The notes beneath the pieces are model-generated. The model made no database searches and was not told the DNA's origin. It was given only the letters and a program-made list of their open reading frames with translations. From contig NZ_RZGZ01000002.1 of NCBI RefSeq assembly GCF_003990045.1, forward strand, positions 1,302,001-1,366,000: 64,000 nt of DNA, written 5' to 3'. Every line of letters starts with the position of its first letter. Positions within the stretch are counted from its first letter, which is position 1. Origin of the DNA: Labedella endophytica. Its GTDB lineage: Bacteria; Actinomycetota; Actinomycetes; Actinomycetales; Microbacteriaceae. Below are positions 1-8,269 of the stretch, piece by piece. The translations under genes were made by a program, and so were the position numbers.

Positions 1-308
1 TCCTGTCGATGACCTCCGGCGGCGAGCAGGGCTTCCCCGGCGAGGTGTCGTACGGGGCGGCGAAGGCCGCGATCGTCAACTACACGATGTCGGCGAGCCT
101 CGAACTGAACCGCTTCGGCGTCACGGCGAACGCGCTGCACCCGCCCGTGACCGACACCGGATGGGTGACGGACGAGGTGCGCGGCTTCGTGGAGCAGGAC
201 GACCGCTTCTTCAGCGTCGCCGAGCCCTCGGAGGTGAGCGACGTGGTCTCGTTCCTCGTCTCGGACGCCGGCCGTCGCGTCACGGGCAACGTCATCCGCA
301 TGGGCTGA
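1..308 (+). CDS. SDR family oxidoreductase, C-terminal part (5' end outside window)
   Basis: Open frame from the window edge (frame set by base 3) to TGA at 306-308, about 101 residues. It holds the second half of a short-chain dehydrogenase/reductase: the catalytic YxxxK (SYGAAKAA, residues about 18-25 of this fragment), a run resembling the usual L-A-P-R/N-G-I-R-V-N segment (LNRFGVTANALHPP) and a glycine-rich C-terminus (RRVTGNVIRMG). SDR enzymes carry out NAD(P)-dependent oxidoreduction in the cytoplasm. The substrate cannot be told because the cofactor-binding N-terminus is missing. The next gene is convergent, 6 bp away. Confidence 0.9.
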   Translation, partial: LSMTSGGEQGFPGEVSYGAAKAAIVNYTMSASLELNRFGVTANALHPPVTDTGWVTDEVRGFVEQDDRFFSVAEPSEVSDVVSFLVSDAGRRVTGNVIRMG

Positions 309-314
309 CCTCGG

Positions 315-860
315 TCAGGCGGTGCGGGTGCCCTCGTTGTGCTCGGCGAGCCACCACGTCTTGCCGTCGTCGTCGGAGACGAAGCTCTCCCACGTGTACG
401 ACGACTCCGTGATGAGCGAGAAGTTCCAGCGGATCGCCTTTCCGTCGTTACGCGTGCCGTCCTGACGGATGCCGTCCTTGCGGTGCCCCGTCGCGAGGAG
501 GTTGCAGTACTCCCCCCGCGCCGGCTCCATATAGGAGACGCGCCACAGCCCGATGTCGGCGTCGTAGACGCGGATCGCGGTGCCGATCGTGACGGGTCCG
601 GCGGGCGACCGGCGCACGGACACGTCCTGCACGGCGCGGCCGTCGAGGATGAATGCGACGTGCCAGGAGAACGCGTCCTCGACCCACTCGCCCGAGCGTT
701 CGTCGAGCCGGCGTGCCGTGACGTCCCACGACCCCACGAGGCGCCCGAAGCGGGCGAGCCGCCGTTGGTGCAGGGCGGCCGGACCGGCGGAGATGAGCGC
801 GTCGGCGAAGCGGTCGCGCGCGGAGGCGGAGGATTCGGGCGTTTCGTGCGCGTCGGTCAT
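315..860 (-). CDS. DUF1579-like hypothetical protein
   Basis: 181 residues. The ATG at 860 is preceded by an AAGGGG ribosome site, so the longer in-frame extension to 1037 is not used. The sequence has the W-D-V (GSWDV) and repeated aromatic/Gly pattern of DUF1579-type or lipocalin-like beta-barrel proteins, with W-R-V-S-Y and W-E-S-F segments. No signal peptide or membrane segment, so cytoplasmic. Divergent from the FUSC-type gene; a TACCCT hexamer on the minus strand near 936 is a possible -10. The family call is from pattern only; function unknown. Confidence 0.75.
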   Translation of the reverse strand: MTDAHETPESSASARDRFADALISAGPAALHQRRLARFGRLVGSWDVTARRLDERSGEWVEDAFSWHVAFILDGRAVQDVSVRRSPAGPVTIGTAIRVYDADIGLWRVSYMEPARGEYCNLLATGHRKDGIRQDGTRNDGKAIRWNFSLITESSYTWESFVSDDDGKTWWLAEHNEGTRTA

Positions 861-1024
861 GGCGGCACCCCTTCTGGCGGAATCGCGGAGACGTCCACCG
901 GCCACCGTCGCCGATGGGGTCGGGATCAGGGTACCGGGCGCACGTGACGGCGCGCCCATACCGGCCACCGCTTCGTCGTCAATCCGTTCCTCCACGGCGA
1001 CCCGGCATGGGATGATCTTCGGCG

Positions 1025-2155
1025 ATGTCCTCACCACCCCCCACGAATCCCCTGCCCATCCAGAGGGATGCCACTCCGCACTCGCGACTCGTCGCGTCGC
1101 GGACGGCCCTGCGCCGGATGCTGCGGCCCGCCCGGTTGATCCTCGCCGGGAAGACGGCGCTCGCGGGCACGATCGCCTGGTACGTGGGGCACCTCCTCCC
1201 CGGGCAGGCCGCTGATTTCGCCTACTACGCGCCCCTCGGTTCGCTCATCGCGATGGCACCGACCCTCATGGACTCACTGCGCTCGAGCCTGCAGACCGTC
1301 GTGGCGCTCGCGATGGGAGTGGGGATCGCCTGGGTCCTCATCTTCTCGGGGGCACCCGGATGGGCCATCGTGCCGGTGGCGCTCGCCATCGGGACCGTGC
1401 TCGCGGGACTGCCCATCCTCGGCACGAGCCGCGACTACGTGCCCATCGCCGCTTTCATCGTGCTCATCATCGGCGGGACGAACGCCGACGACTTCTCCAC
1501 CGGCTACATCCTGCAGATGGCCCTCGGCATGGTCATCGGTGTCGCGGTGAACCTGCTCGTGGCTCCGCCGCTGCCCACCGATGACGCCTCGGCCGCCCTC
1601 TCGACGCTTCGACAGACGGGCGTCCGGACCCTCGACGCGATGGCCGACGCTCTCGGTGCCGGCAACCGCGAGTCAGGGTGGGTGGAGGAGCTCGCCACCT
1701 ACGAGTCGCGGCTCGCGGATGCGGCGACGGCGGTCCGGACGGCCAGGGAGAGCGCTCGAGTGAATCCGCGCGCCCGGTGGAATCCCCACGATGTGGACCA
1801 GGACCTCGAAGACGTGGCCTCGCTTCGCCGAGCCCGTGTGCATCTCTCGGCACTCGGCGCGATCCTGCGCGGGAGCGAGCACGAGCAGCCACTCGCAGCC
1901 GTCGTCGACGACGAGGGCCGGGACGTGGCCGCCCGTCTCCTCACCGCGCTCGCTCGCGGCATGGAGGGCTGGGACGACCGGCGAAGCGGAACGGACGGCG
2001 AGAGGGTGGATCCCGATGACGTCGCGTCTCTCGAGAAGGCGCTACGCGCGCATGCTTCCCCCGAGGATGCTCAACCGCTCGTGAGTGCATTCGCCGTCGC
2101 GGCCGGTCGCCTCGCCGAGGAGATCACTGACCGGGTGTCTCCGCACGACGACTGA
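1025..2155 (+). CDS. FUSC-type integral membrane protein (aromatic acid exporter-like)
   Basis: 376 residues. After a basic N-terminus (about 1-40) come roughly six hydrophobic helices between residues 40 and 180. A long hydrophilic, mostly helical C-terminal region (about 185-376) has acidic and arginine-rich stretches. This split is typical of the FUSC/ArAE superfamily, whose members are thought to export aromatic acids or other small molecules. The start at 1025 has no good ribosome site; a GATGAT hexamer 8 bases upstream could mean a leaderless start. The substrate is unknown. Confidence 0.75.
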   Translation: MSSPPPTNPLPIQRDATPHSRLVASRTALRRMLRPARLILAGKTALAGTIAWYVGHLLPGQAADFAYYAPLGSLIAMAPTLMDSLRSSLQTVVALAMGVGIAWVLIFSGAPGWAIVPVALAIGTVLAGLPILGTSRDYVPIAAFIVLIIGGTNADDFSTGYILQMALGMVIGVAVNLLVAPPLPTDDASAALSTLRQTGVRTLDAMADALGAGNRESGWVEELATYESRLADAATAVRTARESARVNPRARWNPHDVDQDLEDVASLRRARVHLSALGAILRGSEHEQPLAAVVDDEGRDVAARLLTALARGMEGWDDRRSGTDGERVDPDDVASLEKALRAHASPEDAQPLVSAFAVAAGRLAEEITDRVSPHDD

Positions 2156-2215
2156 GGTCTCGCTGACCGCCGACGCGCGCGTCGGCCGGATGTCAGGCGT
2201 CGTGCTCCGTCTCCG

Positions 2216-2422
2216 TCAGGCGTCGGCGTCGCCAGCGGGGTCGAGCCCCTCGTCGAACTCGGAGTGCTCGACGGACGGCTCGGCGGATCCGAAGCGATCG
2301 GCTTCGATGGCCTCGGCCAGGTCGACATCGAGCTGCGCGTTGATGTCGTCGTCGGATGTGCCGCCGGCTCCGTGGGAGCCGCCATCGGCGCGCGGGTGGT
2401 TCTCAGCGGTCAGGTCGGTCAT
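2216..2422 (-). CDS. Small acidic hypothetical protein
   Basis: 68 residues starting MTDLTAENH, with a clear AAGGA ribosome site 7-8 bases before the ATG at 2422. The protein is strongly acidic (many D and E, AQLDVDLAEAIEAD in the middle) with low complexity at both ends, no cysteines and no membrane segment. I do not recognise the family. It is convergent with the FUSC-type gene (60 bp gap) and is followed upstream by a gene-free stretch with inverted repeats. Confidence 0.65.
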   Translation of the reverse strand: MTDLTAENHPRADGGSHGAGGTSDDDINAQLDVDLAEAIEADRFGSAEPSVEHSEFDEGLDPAGDADA

Positions 2423-2423
2423 A

Positions 2424-2724
2424 CACGTCCTTCGGTACGGGCGACCCCGGTGGATCGCTCGCTCCGCTGACACTAGGCGATATTCGAGGCGCGCGACCCG
2501 CGCGGACCGACCCACCCCGCGTGTCGCGGGGGTTCCGAACGCCACATTCCCCCGTGCCGAGTGGACGCATTCTGTCGCTTGGCTGTCCTCGCAACGACCG
2601 TTCGCGTCCACTCCGCCCGATCCACTCCGCCGAGTGGACGCGAACTGCTGCCGCATTCGGGCGGAGGCGACGTTTCGCGACGACCCGGCGGCGCCCTCGC
2701 CTCGCCTCGTGGCCTGGGGAGCGA
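2424..2724. repeat. Gene-free stretch with GTGGACGC inverted repeats
   Basis: No supported gene. GAGTGGACGC at 2559-2568 faces GCGTCCACTC at 2604-2613 (perfect 10-bp arms, 35-base gap), and a third copy GAGTGGACGC follows at 2632-2641. A second element with the same GTGGACGC core lies at 35849-35909, so this is a repeat family rather than a chance terminator. It sits between the 3' end of dcd and the promoter of the small acidic gene, and could act as a terminator for dcd. Confidence 0.75.
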
Positions 2725-3315
2725 TCAGAGGTCGCGGTCGCCCACGTCGGTGCGGTGGAAGTTCTGGAACGAGCGCGACGCGGTGGGTCCGCGCTGGCCC
2801 TGGTACCGCGAGGAGTACGCGGCCGAACCGTACGGGTTCTCCGCAGGCGAGCTCAGGCGGAAGAAGCACATCTGCCCGATCTTCATCCCCGGCCACAGCT
2901 TGATCGGCAACGTCGCGACGTTGCTGAGCTCGAGCGTGACGTGGCCCTCGAAACCCGGGTCGATGAAGCCGGCCGTGGAGTGGGTGAGAAGACCGAGTCG
3001 ACCGAGCGAGCTCTTGCCCTCGAGGCGCGCGGCCACGTCGTCGGGAAGCGTCACGCTCTCGTAGGTGGAGCCGAGCACGAACTCGCCGGGGTGCAGGATG
3101 AACGGCTCGTCCGGCTTCGCCTCGATGAGTCGCGTGAGCTCCGGCTGGTCCTCCGCCGGGTCGATGAACGGGTACTTGTGGTTGTCGAACAACCGGAAGA
3201 AGCGGTCGAGCCGCACGTCGATGCTCGACGGCTGGATCATCGAGGGATCGTACGGGTCGAGCGCGATGCGCCCACTGGTCAGTTCGGCCGTGATGTCGCG
3301 ATCGGAGAGAAGCAC
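2725..3315 (-). CDS. dcd: dCTP deaminase (possibly bifunctional with dUTPase)
   Basis: 196 residues, close to the length of actinobacterial Dcd proteins. It deaminates dCTP to dUTP on the route to dTMP, in the cytoplasm. Visible signatures: SSLGRLGLL (residues 102-110) with the family Ser and Arg, then [20 protein letters not shown], where the Glu near 129 is the expected catalytic residue. Actinobacterial members often also cleave dUTP to dUMP; that is family knowledge, not visible here. The start is GTG at 3315. A TACACT hexamer ends 6 bases before it and there is no ribosome site, so the mRNA is probably leaderless. Confidence 0.95.
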   Translation of the reverse strand: MLLSDRDITAELTSGRIALDPYDPSMIQPSSIDVRLDRFFRLFDNHKYPFIDPAEDQPELTRLIEAKPDEPFILHPGEFVLGSTYESVTLPDDVAARLEGKSSLGRLGLLTHSTAGFIDPGFEGHVTLELSNVATLPIKLWPGMKIGQMCFFRLSSPAENPYGSAAYSSRYQGQRGPTASRSFQNFHRTDVGDRDL

Positions 3316-3390
3316 ACGGTCAGTGTAGTGAAGGTCGAGTCTCGGGGGCTGCCGCGTTTGCTACGCTGGTCCGAGCGCCTCCGGGCGTAC

Positions 3391-3464
3391 GCGGATGTAG
3401 TTCAATGGTAGAACTTCAGCTTCCCAAGCTGATAGCGCGGGTTCGATTCCCGTCATCCGCTCCA
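3391..3464 (+). tRNA. tRNA-Gly (anticodon CCC)
   Basis: A full cloverleaf can be drawn: acceptor GCGGATG (3391-3397) pairs with CATCCGC (3454-3460); anticodon stem TCAGC/GCTGA encloses loop TTCCCAA, giving anticodon CCC; T-arm carries GGTTCGATTCC. The discriminator T (3461) is followed by an encoded CCA (3462-3464). It decodes GGG glycine codons. A TACGCT hexamer at 3362-3367 is a plausible -10. Confidence 0.95.
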
Positions 3465-3545
3465 TCTGTTGCCATGCTTCGGTCGCCCGTCTGACACCGT
3501 CGATCGACGCGATGCGCGAGTCGCCGTGTTCCGAATCGGCCCGGA

Positions 3546-4109
3546 TCAGCGTGCTGAATCGCGAGCCGCCACGACCCAGCGGAACGCGCGGGTCGGGGTC
3601 TCCGCGGCGAGCGCGTCGCCGTCCGGGTGGCGGATGAAACCGTGGCGCTCGGCGAAGCGCTCGGACGCCGTGTTGCCTGGCTCGATGTGGGCGTCGACGG
3701 TGGTCACGCCGAGGTCCTCCTCGGCGAGGCGGAGGATCTCACGGACAGCCTCGGAGGCCATGCCCTGACCTTCGCGGTCGCGGCGGACGACGTAACCGAT
3801 GTCGGCGTGACCCACCGGCCCCCGCCGCAGGTCGACCTCGCCGATCACGCGGCCGCTCGCGCGCTCCTCGATGGCCAGCACGAGCCAATCACCCTCGGCG
3901 GGCGCGCGGTCCTGCGACAGCTTCTTGAGGAGCGCCGTGCGGGTGTCGTCGCGGGAGCGGACGGGCCACGGGAGGTACCGCGTGGTCCGCTCGTCTCGAT
4001 GGAACACGGCCAGGTCGTCGAGATCGGTCAGCCGGTGCGCGCGGAGGATCAGACGCGGGGTGGTCAGCGGGAGCCGGGGCGCCCAAACGCCTGCGTCGGA
4101 CCCGGTCAT
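3546..4109 (-). CDS. GNAT family N-acetyltransferase (RimJ/RimL type)
   Basis: 187 residues starting MTGSDAGVWAP at ATG 4109, with an AGGAA ribosome site. The protein opens with LTTPRLILRAHRLTDLDDL, the usual beginning of RimJ/RimL-like acetyltransferases. The acetyl-CoA pyrophosphate loop is seen as DREGQGMASEAV (residues 111-122), followed by NTASERFAERHGF near 147-159. Such enzymes acetylate alpha-amino groups of proteins or small amines using acetyl-CoA. The target is unknown. It is divergent from the LtrA gene, and the 151-bp gap should hold both promoters. Confidence 0.88.
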   Translation of the reverse strand: MTGSDAGVWAPRLPLTTPRLILRAHRLTDLDDLAVFHRDERTTRYLPWPVRSRDDTRTALLKKLSQDRAPAEGDWLVLAIEERASGRVIGEVDLRRGPVGHADIGYVVRRDREGQGMASEAVREILRLAEEDLGVTTVDAHIEPGNTASERFAERHGFIRHPDGDALAAETPTRAFRWVVAARDSAR

Positions 4110-4260
4110 CCGTTCCTGCTCGTTCGGGCCGTCTCCACATACCGAGGCTAACCGCCGGGCGACCGACGGGACAGAGCGGACCGGCAGTTGCCCGAGCGGC
4201 ACGCTCCACGGCAGGATCGCCTCGGGGCACCTCGGCCCTCCCCCCATCGGAAGGCACGTC

Positions 4261-5430
4261 GTGAGCGCTCCCACCCCGCTCCTGTCCCGCTTCGGACTCG
4301 TCCCCATGCGACCGCGCGATCCGTCGGAACCGCACCGCGCGGCGAGCGGCCTCGAGCTGTTCTTCGACCTCGTCTTCGTCGTGTCGGTCTCGATCGCCTC
4401 GCAGAACCTGCACCACTTCGAGACGGAGGGCCGGATCGTGAGCGGCGTGGGCCCGTACCTCATGGTGTTCTTCGCGATCTGGTGGGCGTGGATGAACTTC
4501 ACGTGGTTCGCGTCGGCGTTCGACACGGACGACTGGTTGTACCGCGTGACGACGATCGTGCAGATGGCGGGCGCTCTCGTCGTGGCCGCCGGGGCCGGGC
4601 CGGCGATGGAGCGCGGCGACTTCGGTCTCGTGGTGCTCGGGTACATCGTCATGCGCCTCGCGATGGTCATCCAGTGGCTGCGTGCCGCCGCGGGATCGCC
4701 GGAGTTCCGGGCCACCGCTCTGCGGTACGCCGTCGGGATCGCCGGGGTGCAGGCGCTCTGGGTGCTGTGGTGGCTCACGGACGTGGACGGACTGCAGTAC
4801 CTCGGCTTCATCGTGCTCGCGGCCGCGGAGCTCGCCATCCCTGTCTGGGCGCAGCGCGCGGGCTTCACCCCGTCGCATCCGCATCACATCACCGAGCGTT
4901 ACGGCCTCTTCACCCTCATCCTTCTCGGGGAGTCGATCCTCGCCTCCGCGAACGCCATCATCGATGCGATCGACCACAGCGACGCGCTCGCTCCACTCCT
5001 CACGATCGCCGTCACCGGTCTCATCCTCGCGTCCGGCATGTGGTGGGTGTACTTCGCGCGGCCGCAGCACGAGCGCCTCGCGACGGCGCGCGGCTCGTTC
5101 GTCTTCGGCTACGTGCACTATGTGATCTTCGCCGCGGCCGGGGCGTTCTCCGCGGGCATCGAGGTGGCGATCGACCACGACACGCACCAGAGCAACCTGG
5201 CGGCGGCCGTCGCCGCCGCGACGACCACCGTCCCGGTCGCGCTCTTCGTCCTCGGGATCTGGTTCCTGGCCCTGCGCGATCTGCTGCCGCGCTGGGCGAA
5301 TTTCGCCGTCGTCCTCCTCGCCACCGCGATCGCCGCGAGCGCGCTCGCCCCGTTCAGCCTGGTATTCGCGGCCGCGCTGATGATCGCGGCGGTCGTCGTC
5401 CTCGAGGTCACCCGCCTCCGCCAGGTATAG
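4261..5430 (+). CDS. Low temperature requirement protein A (LtrA) family membrane protein
   Basis: 389 residues from GTG 4261, chosen because GGAAGG lies 6 bases upstream and the longer frame overlaps the divergent promoter region. The family signature FFDLVFVVSVSIASQNL appears near residue 38, followed by about ten to twelve hydrophobic helices. RHITERYGLFTLILLGES-like conservation is present (HHITERYGLFTLILLGESI). LtrA proteins are polytopic membrane proteins of unclear biochemical role, named for cold growth in Listeria. The stop codon TAG is the first part of the palindrome at 5429-5480. Confidence 0.88.
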   Translation: MSAPTPLLSRFGLVPMRPRDPSEPHRAASGLELFFDLVFVVSVSIASQNLHHFETEGRIVSGVGPYLMVFFAIWWAWMNFTWFASAFDTDDWLYRVTTIVQMAGALVVAAGAGPAMERGDFGLVVLGYIVMRLAMVIQWLRAAAGSPEFRATALRYAVGIAGVQALWVLWWLTDVDGLQYLGFIVLAAAELAIPVWAQRAGFTPSHPHHITERYGLFTLILLGESILASANAIIDAIDHSDALAPLLTIAVTGLILASGMWWVYFARPQHERLATARGSFVFGYVHYVIFAAAGAFSAGIEVAIDHDTHQSNLAAAVAAATTTVPVALFVLGIWFLALRDLLPRWANFAVVLLATAIAASALAPFSLVFAAALMIAAVVVLEVTRLRQV

Positions 5431-5480
5431 CGTCTGCGCCGTTTCGTGGCGGCGTAGCGCGGCGAAACGGCGCAAACGCT
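5429..5480. repeat. Palindrome of the GCGTTTGC family, likely terminator of the LtrA gene
   Basis: Arm AGCGTCTGCGCCGTTTCG (5429-5446) pairs with CGAAACGGCGCAAACGCT (5463-5480) with one mismatch around a 16-base gap. It begins inside the LtrA stop codon. The outer sequence resembles the element at 59194-59251 after catalase, so it belongs to a dispersed family. Confidence 0.8.
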
Positions 5481-5561
5481 CTCCATCGGGGTGGGCGCGG
5501 GTGAGGCCCGCGCGCCTCGGAGCGGTGGCGCGGATAATGGTGACGACGACCGGGAGGACCG

Positions 5562-6227
5562 ATGGCCGAGAAGAGCGCCGCCGATGTGGATGCTGCCGTT
5601 GACGCCGACCCCCGTCAGTCGGTGTACCAACGCGTCTTGGGCCCGGAGTACGCCTCGCTCGATCCACGCCTGCAGCAGTACTTCGGTCCGATCCCGGCGG
5701 GATGGGTGGGATCGGGATCGGGGGTCTACCGTGTCGCGGGATCGAGGCACCTGTTCCTCCGACCCGTTCTGACGGTGATGGCGTGGCGACATGTGCTCTT
5801 CCCCGAGCTCGGACACGATGTGCCGTTCGGTGTCGTCAATACCCCGAGTACGGATGGTGGCCTCGGCGCCGTTCGCACGTTCGAGTTCCTCCGCCGCACC
5901 CGCATCATGGAAGACGCCATGGTCGTCCAGGGCGACCGGCTCTACGACAGGCTGGGGAAACGCGGCGGACTCGGCGTCGCGATCCGTCTGTCGGTCGTCT
6001 CCGGGGCACTCCACATGACCTCCACCGCCCTCGCCCTGCACATCGGCCGCGTGCGGATCCCACTCCCGCCGCTCGCGACCATGCACCTCCGCGAACACAT
6101 CGGGGAGGCGGAAACGGCACGCCAGCAGGTCGATGTCCGCATCGACGCACCGATCCTCGGAGAGGTGTTCCGGTACACCGGATCCTTCGTCTACTCGGTC
6201 GGCCCTGCCACCGGATCAGGCGTTTGA
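5562..6227 (+). CDS. DUF4166 domain protein
   Basis: 221 residues from ATG 5562 with GGGAGG 4 bases upstream. The DUF4166 pattern is seen from the Y-Q-R-V-L-G-P-E-Y segment near residue 22 through LQQYFGPIPAGWVGSGSGVYRV and RTFEFLRRTRIMEDAMV to a beta-rich C-terminus. In other bacteria DUF4166 occurs alone or fused to saccharopine-dehydrogenase-like domains; its activity is not established. No signal peptide or membrane helix is clear. The last Val codon and the TGA stop lie inside the left arm of the palindrome at 6220-6269. Confidence 0.8.
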   Translation: MAEKSAADVDAAVDADPRQSVYQRVLGPEYASLDPRLQQYFGPIPAGWVGSGSGVYRVAGSRHLFLRPVLTVMAWRHVLFPELGHDVPFGVVNTPSTDGGLGAVRTFEFLRRTRIMEDAMVVQGDRLYDRLGKRGGLGVAIRLSVVSGALHMTSTALALHIGRVRIPLPPLATMHLREHIGEAETARQQVDVRIDAPILGEVFRYTGSFVYSVGPATGSGV

Positions 6228-6269
6228 GCGCTCTCGCGGCGTTGTACCGCCGCGAGAGCGCTCAAACGC
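6220..6269. terminator. Perfect 21-bp-arm palindrome overlapping the DUF4166 stop codon
   Basis: Left arm 6220-6240 starts GCGTTTGAGCGCTCTCGC; right arm 6249-6269 is its exact complement; the loop is 8 bases. The TGA of the preceding gene (6225-6227) lies inside the left arm. Such a long GC-rich hairpin should terminate or stabilise the transcript end. The outer GCGTTTG links it to the palindromes at 5429 and 59194. Confidence 0.85.
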
Positions 6270-6351
6270 AGCATGTGGTGACGGGGGCGGAGACGGGTGG
6301 GCCGGTAGCATCCGAGCAGGCGCGCGTGCGCCGTCGAAACGAGGAGACCGC

Positions 6352-7449
6352 ATGAAGGCCGTCGTGTTCCGCTCCCCCGAGATCCCCGTCGCCGTGACGG
6401 AGGTCGAGCTCGCCGCCCCGAAGGCCGGCGAGGTGCGCGTGAAGATCGCGGCCGCCGGAGTCTGCCACTCCGACCTGCACGTGCGACGCGGCGAATGGCC
6501 CGCCCCCGCCCCGCTCGTGATGGGCCACGAGGGATCCGGCGTCGTCACCGAACGGGGCGACGGCGTGACCGGGCTGTCCGTGGGCGACCACGTCGTGCTC
6601 TCGTGGGTGCCGCCGTGCGGCGAATGCCCCCGCTGCCTCGCCGGCCGGGAGGCGCAGTGCCAGAAGGTCGCCTCGATCATCGCTCCGCTCGGCACGCTCT
6701 TCGACCAGAGGTCCCGCCTCGGCGCCGACGGCGAGAGCCTGCACCACTACCTCGGCGTCTCCTCGTACGCGGAAGAGGTCGTGGTCCCCGCGTCGGGCGC
6801 GATCCGCGTGCGGAAGGATGCGCCGCTCGATGTGATCGCTGTGGTCGGTTGCGCTGTCGCGACGGGCGTCGGCGCCGTCACGAATACGGCAGGCGTCGAC
6901 GCAGGGTCGACCGTCGTCGTGATCGGATGCGGCGGAGTGGGCCTCAACGTCGTGCAGGGCGCGCGCCTCGCCGGAGCCTCCCGCATCGTGGCCGTCGACA
7001 TGCTGCCCGCGAAGACGGAGCTCGCCGCCCGCTTCGGCGCGACGGACGCGATCGATGCGTCACAGGGTGACGCGGTCGCCGCTCTCTTCGAGATCTTTCC
7101 GGACGGCGCCGACTACGTCTTCGACGCCATCGGACGCACGAGCACGACGGAGCAGGCCATCCGCATGCTCGCGCTCGGCGGCGCGGCCGTGATCGTCGGA
7201 CTGCCGCCAGCGGGCGCGACGGCGTCGTTCGAGCCGCTCGTGCTCGCCGAGGCCGACCAGCGCATCCTCGGTTCCAACTACGGCAGCGTGCGACCGGCGA
7301 TCGACATCCCGCGACTCGTCGACCAGTACATGGCCGGGGAGCTCCTCATCGACGAGCTGATATCGGCCCGACGTCCGTTGGCGGAGGCGTCGGACGCCCT
7401 CGACGATCTCGAGAGCGGCGGAGCCCTGCGGACCCTGCTCATCCCCTGA
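6352..7449 (+). CDS. Zinc-dependent alcohol dehydrogenase (MDR family)
   Basis: 365 residues from ATG 6352, with GAGGAG 5 bases upstream. The catalytic zinc ligands are visible as GVCHSD (Cys38) and GHEGSG (His59, Glu60). The structural zinc site has four cysteines (89, 92, 95, 103). A Rossmann fold follows with GCGGVG near residue 190. Members oxidise alcohols or reduce aldehydes with NAD(P); this one resembles the class III/formaldehyde-type branch in length and Cys pattern, but the substrate cannot be fixed from sequence. It stands alone between two palindromic regions. Confidence 0.92.
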   Translation: MKAVVFRSPEIPVAVTEVELAAPKAGEVRVKIAAAGVCHSDLHVRRGEWPAPAPLVMGHEGSGVVTERGDGVTGLSVGDHVVLSWVPPCGECPRCLAGREAQCQKVASIIAPLGTLFDQRSRLGADGESLHHYLGVSSYAEEVVVPASGAIRVRKDAPLDVIAVVGCAVATGVGAVTNTAGVDAGSTVVVIGCGGVGLNVVQGARLAGASRIVAVDMLPAKTELAARFGATDAIDASQGDAVAALFEIFPDGADYVFDAIGRTSTTEQAIRMLALGGAAVIVGLPPAGATASFEPLVLAEADQRILGSNYGSVRPAIDIPRLVDQYMAGELLIDELISARRPLAEASDALDDLESGGALRTLLIP

Positions 7450-7481
7450 GGCGGGGCCCCGTTCCCAGGAGGGCCGGGACG

Positions 7482-7625
7482 CCTCGGCGGGCTCAGCGTG
7501 CGGTGGGCAGCGGGACACCCGATCGCGGCGTGGTCGGGCGCTTCGAGAGTCTCAACGAGTCGTGGATGGTGGGCCCACCGACCAGAGATGGCCGGGGCGC
7601 TTCGACAAGCTCAGCGAACGGTGGG
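7482..7625. repeat. Three degenerate copies of a 59-bp tandem unit (CTTCGACAAGCTCAG type)
   Basis: Units begin at 7482, 7541 and 7600, exactly 59 bp apart. Each starts with a form of CTTCGACAAGCTCAGCGA followed by CGGTGGG. The same core recurs inverted or partial at 26438-26503, 30960-31022 and 61871-61918, so this is a dispersed REP-like sequence. No gene is supported in 7450-7696 apart from these copies. Confidence 0.7.
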
Positions 7626-7696
7626 AACCGGTGGGCGATGGGCTCGGCTGCTCTGGATGTGCACGACGCTTTGTGAGGTGCGGTGCGCGAGTTCCG

Positions 7697-7882
7697 TCAG
7701 GCGATGGAGCTTCTGGTCGGGCGGAGTTGGAGATCGCCTCCGCAGTTCGGGCATGCGCGATCCCGAAACCCGTCGGCGCACTCCGCGCACCAGGTGCATT
7801 CGAACGAGCAGATGAAGGCCGTGCTCGTCGGTCCGGTCACCGCACCGCATCGTTCGCAGGAGTCGCGCATCTCGAGGGCCAC
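7697..7882 (-). CDS. DUF1272 domain small zinc-ribbon protein
   Basis: 61 residues, VALEMRDSCERCG at the start. Eight cysteines fall in the DUF1272 pattern: CERC, then ICSFECTWCAEC, then CPNCGG, followed by a basic tail with LQLRPTR. The fold should bind one or two zinc ions; the function is unknown. The GTG at 7882 is chosen because the family begins ALEMR/ALELR and because a TACCGT hexamer ends 6 bases before it, the leaderless spacing seen at other genes here. It lies within 820 bp otherwise filled by repeats. Confidence 0.8.
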   Translation of the reverse strand: MALEMRDSCERCGAVTGPTSTAFICSFECTWCAECADGFRDRACPNCGGDLQLRPTRSSIA

Positions 7883-8197
7883 GCCTCGACGGTAGCGGCG
7901 TGCTCCCCTTCCGCGCCCGCCAGGTTCTGCCGCCGCTCTCCCGTTTCCCGCCACGTCGGCCCCTGTCCGGCTCGTGGTCACCGATTTTGCGTACGCAACT
8001 GCAATCCGCGGGTGAAATTTCGGCGGCAGAACGGAGTTGCGTGCGCAAAAGCAGAGGTGGTGGGGGCGGACAGGTGCGGCCGAGCCCGCGGCGGGGGGCC
8101 GGGCGGGGGCCGGGTGGGGCGGCGTGTGAGGCGGGGGCCGGGTGGGGCGGCGTGTGAGGCGGCCGGCGCGCAGGGCGCACCGCGCGGGAACGCACGA
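7883..8197. repeat. Repeat-rich gene-free stretch: palindrome plus 28-bp tandem duplication
   Basis: No gene supported. TTTTGCGTACGCAACT (7985-8000) faces AGTTGCGTGCGCAAAA (8035-8050), 15 of 16 matching, around a 34-base gap. A 28-bp unit starting GCGGGGGCCGGGTGGGGC is exactly duplicated at 8103-8130 and 8131-8158. GC content is extreme in the second half. Confidence 0.8.
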
Positions 8198-8227
8198 GCG
8201 GCGCGTCACCCGAAGGTGACGCGCCGC
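8198..8227 (-). terminator. Terminator hairpin of the surface nuclease gene
   Basis: GCGGCGCGTCACC (8198-8210) and GGTGACGCGCCGC (8215-8227) form a 13-bp stem with a CGAA tetraloop, 42 bp past the stop codon at 8270. No T-run follows, as is common in high-GC actinobacteria. Confidence 0.8.
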
Positions 8228-8269
8228 CGCGTGGTCCGCCTGAGAGCAGGCCCGTGCGATCAGGCCGGA

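Noticed and set aside
2216-2896. A long minus-strand frame spanning the small acidic gene and the dcd 3' region
   Set aside because: Only the last 68 codons have a ribosome site and a sensible composition; the upper part overlaps dcd on the same strand in another frame.
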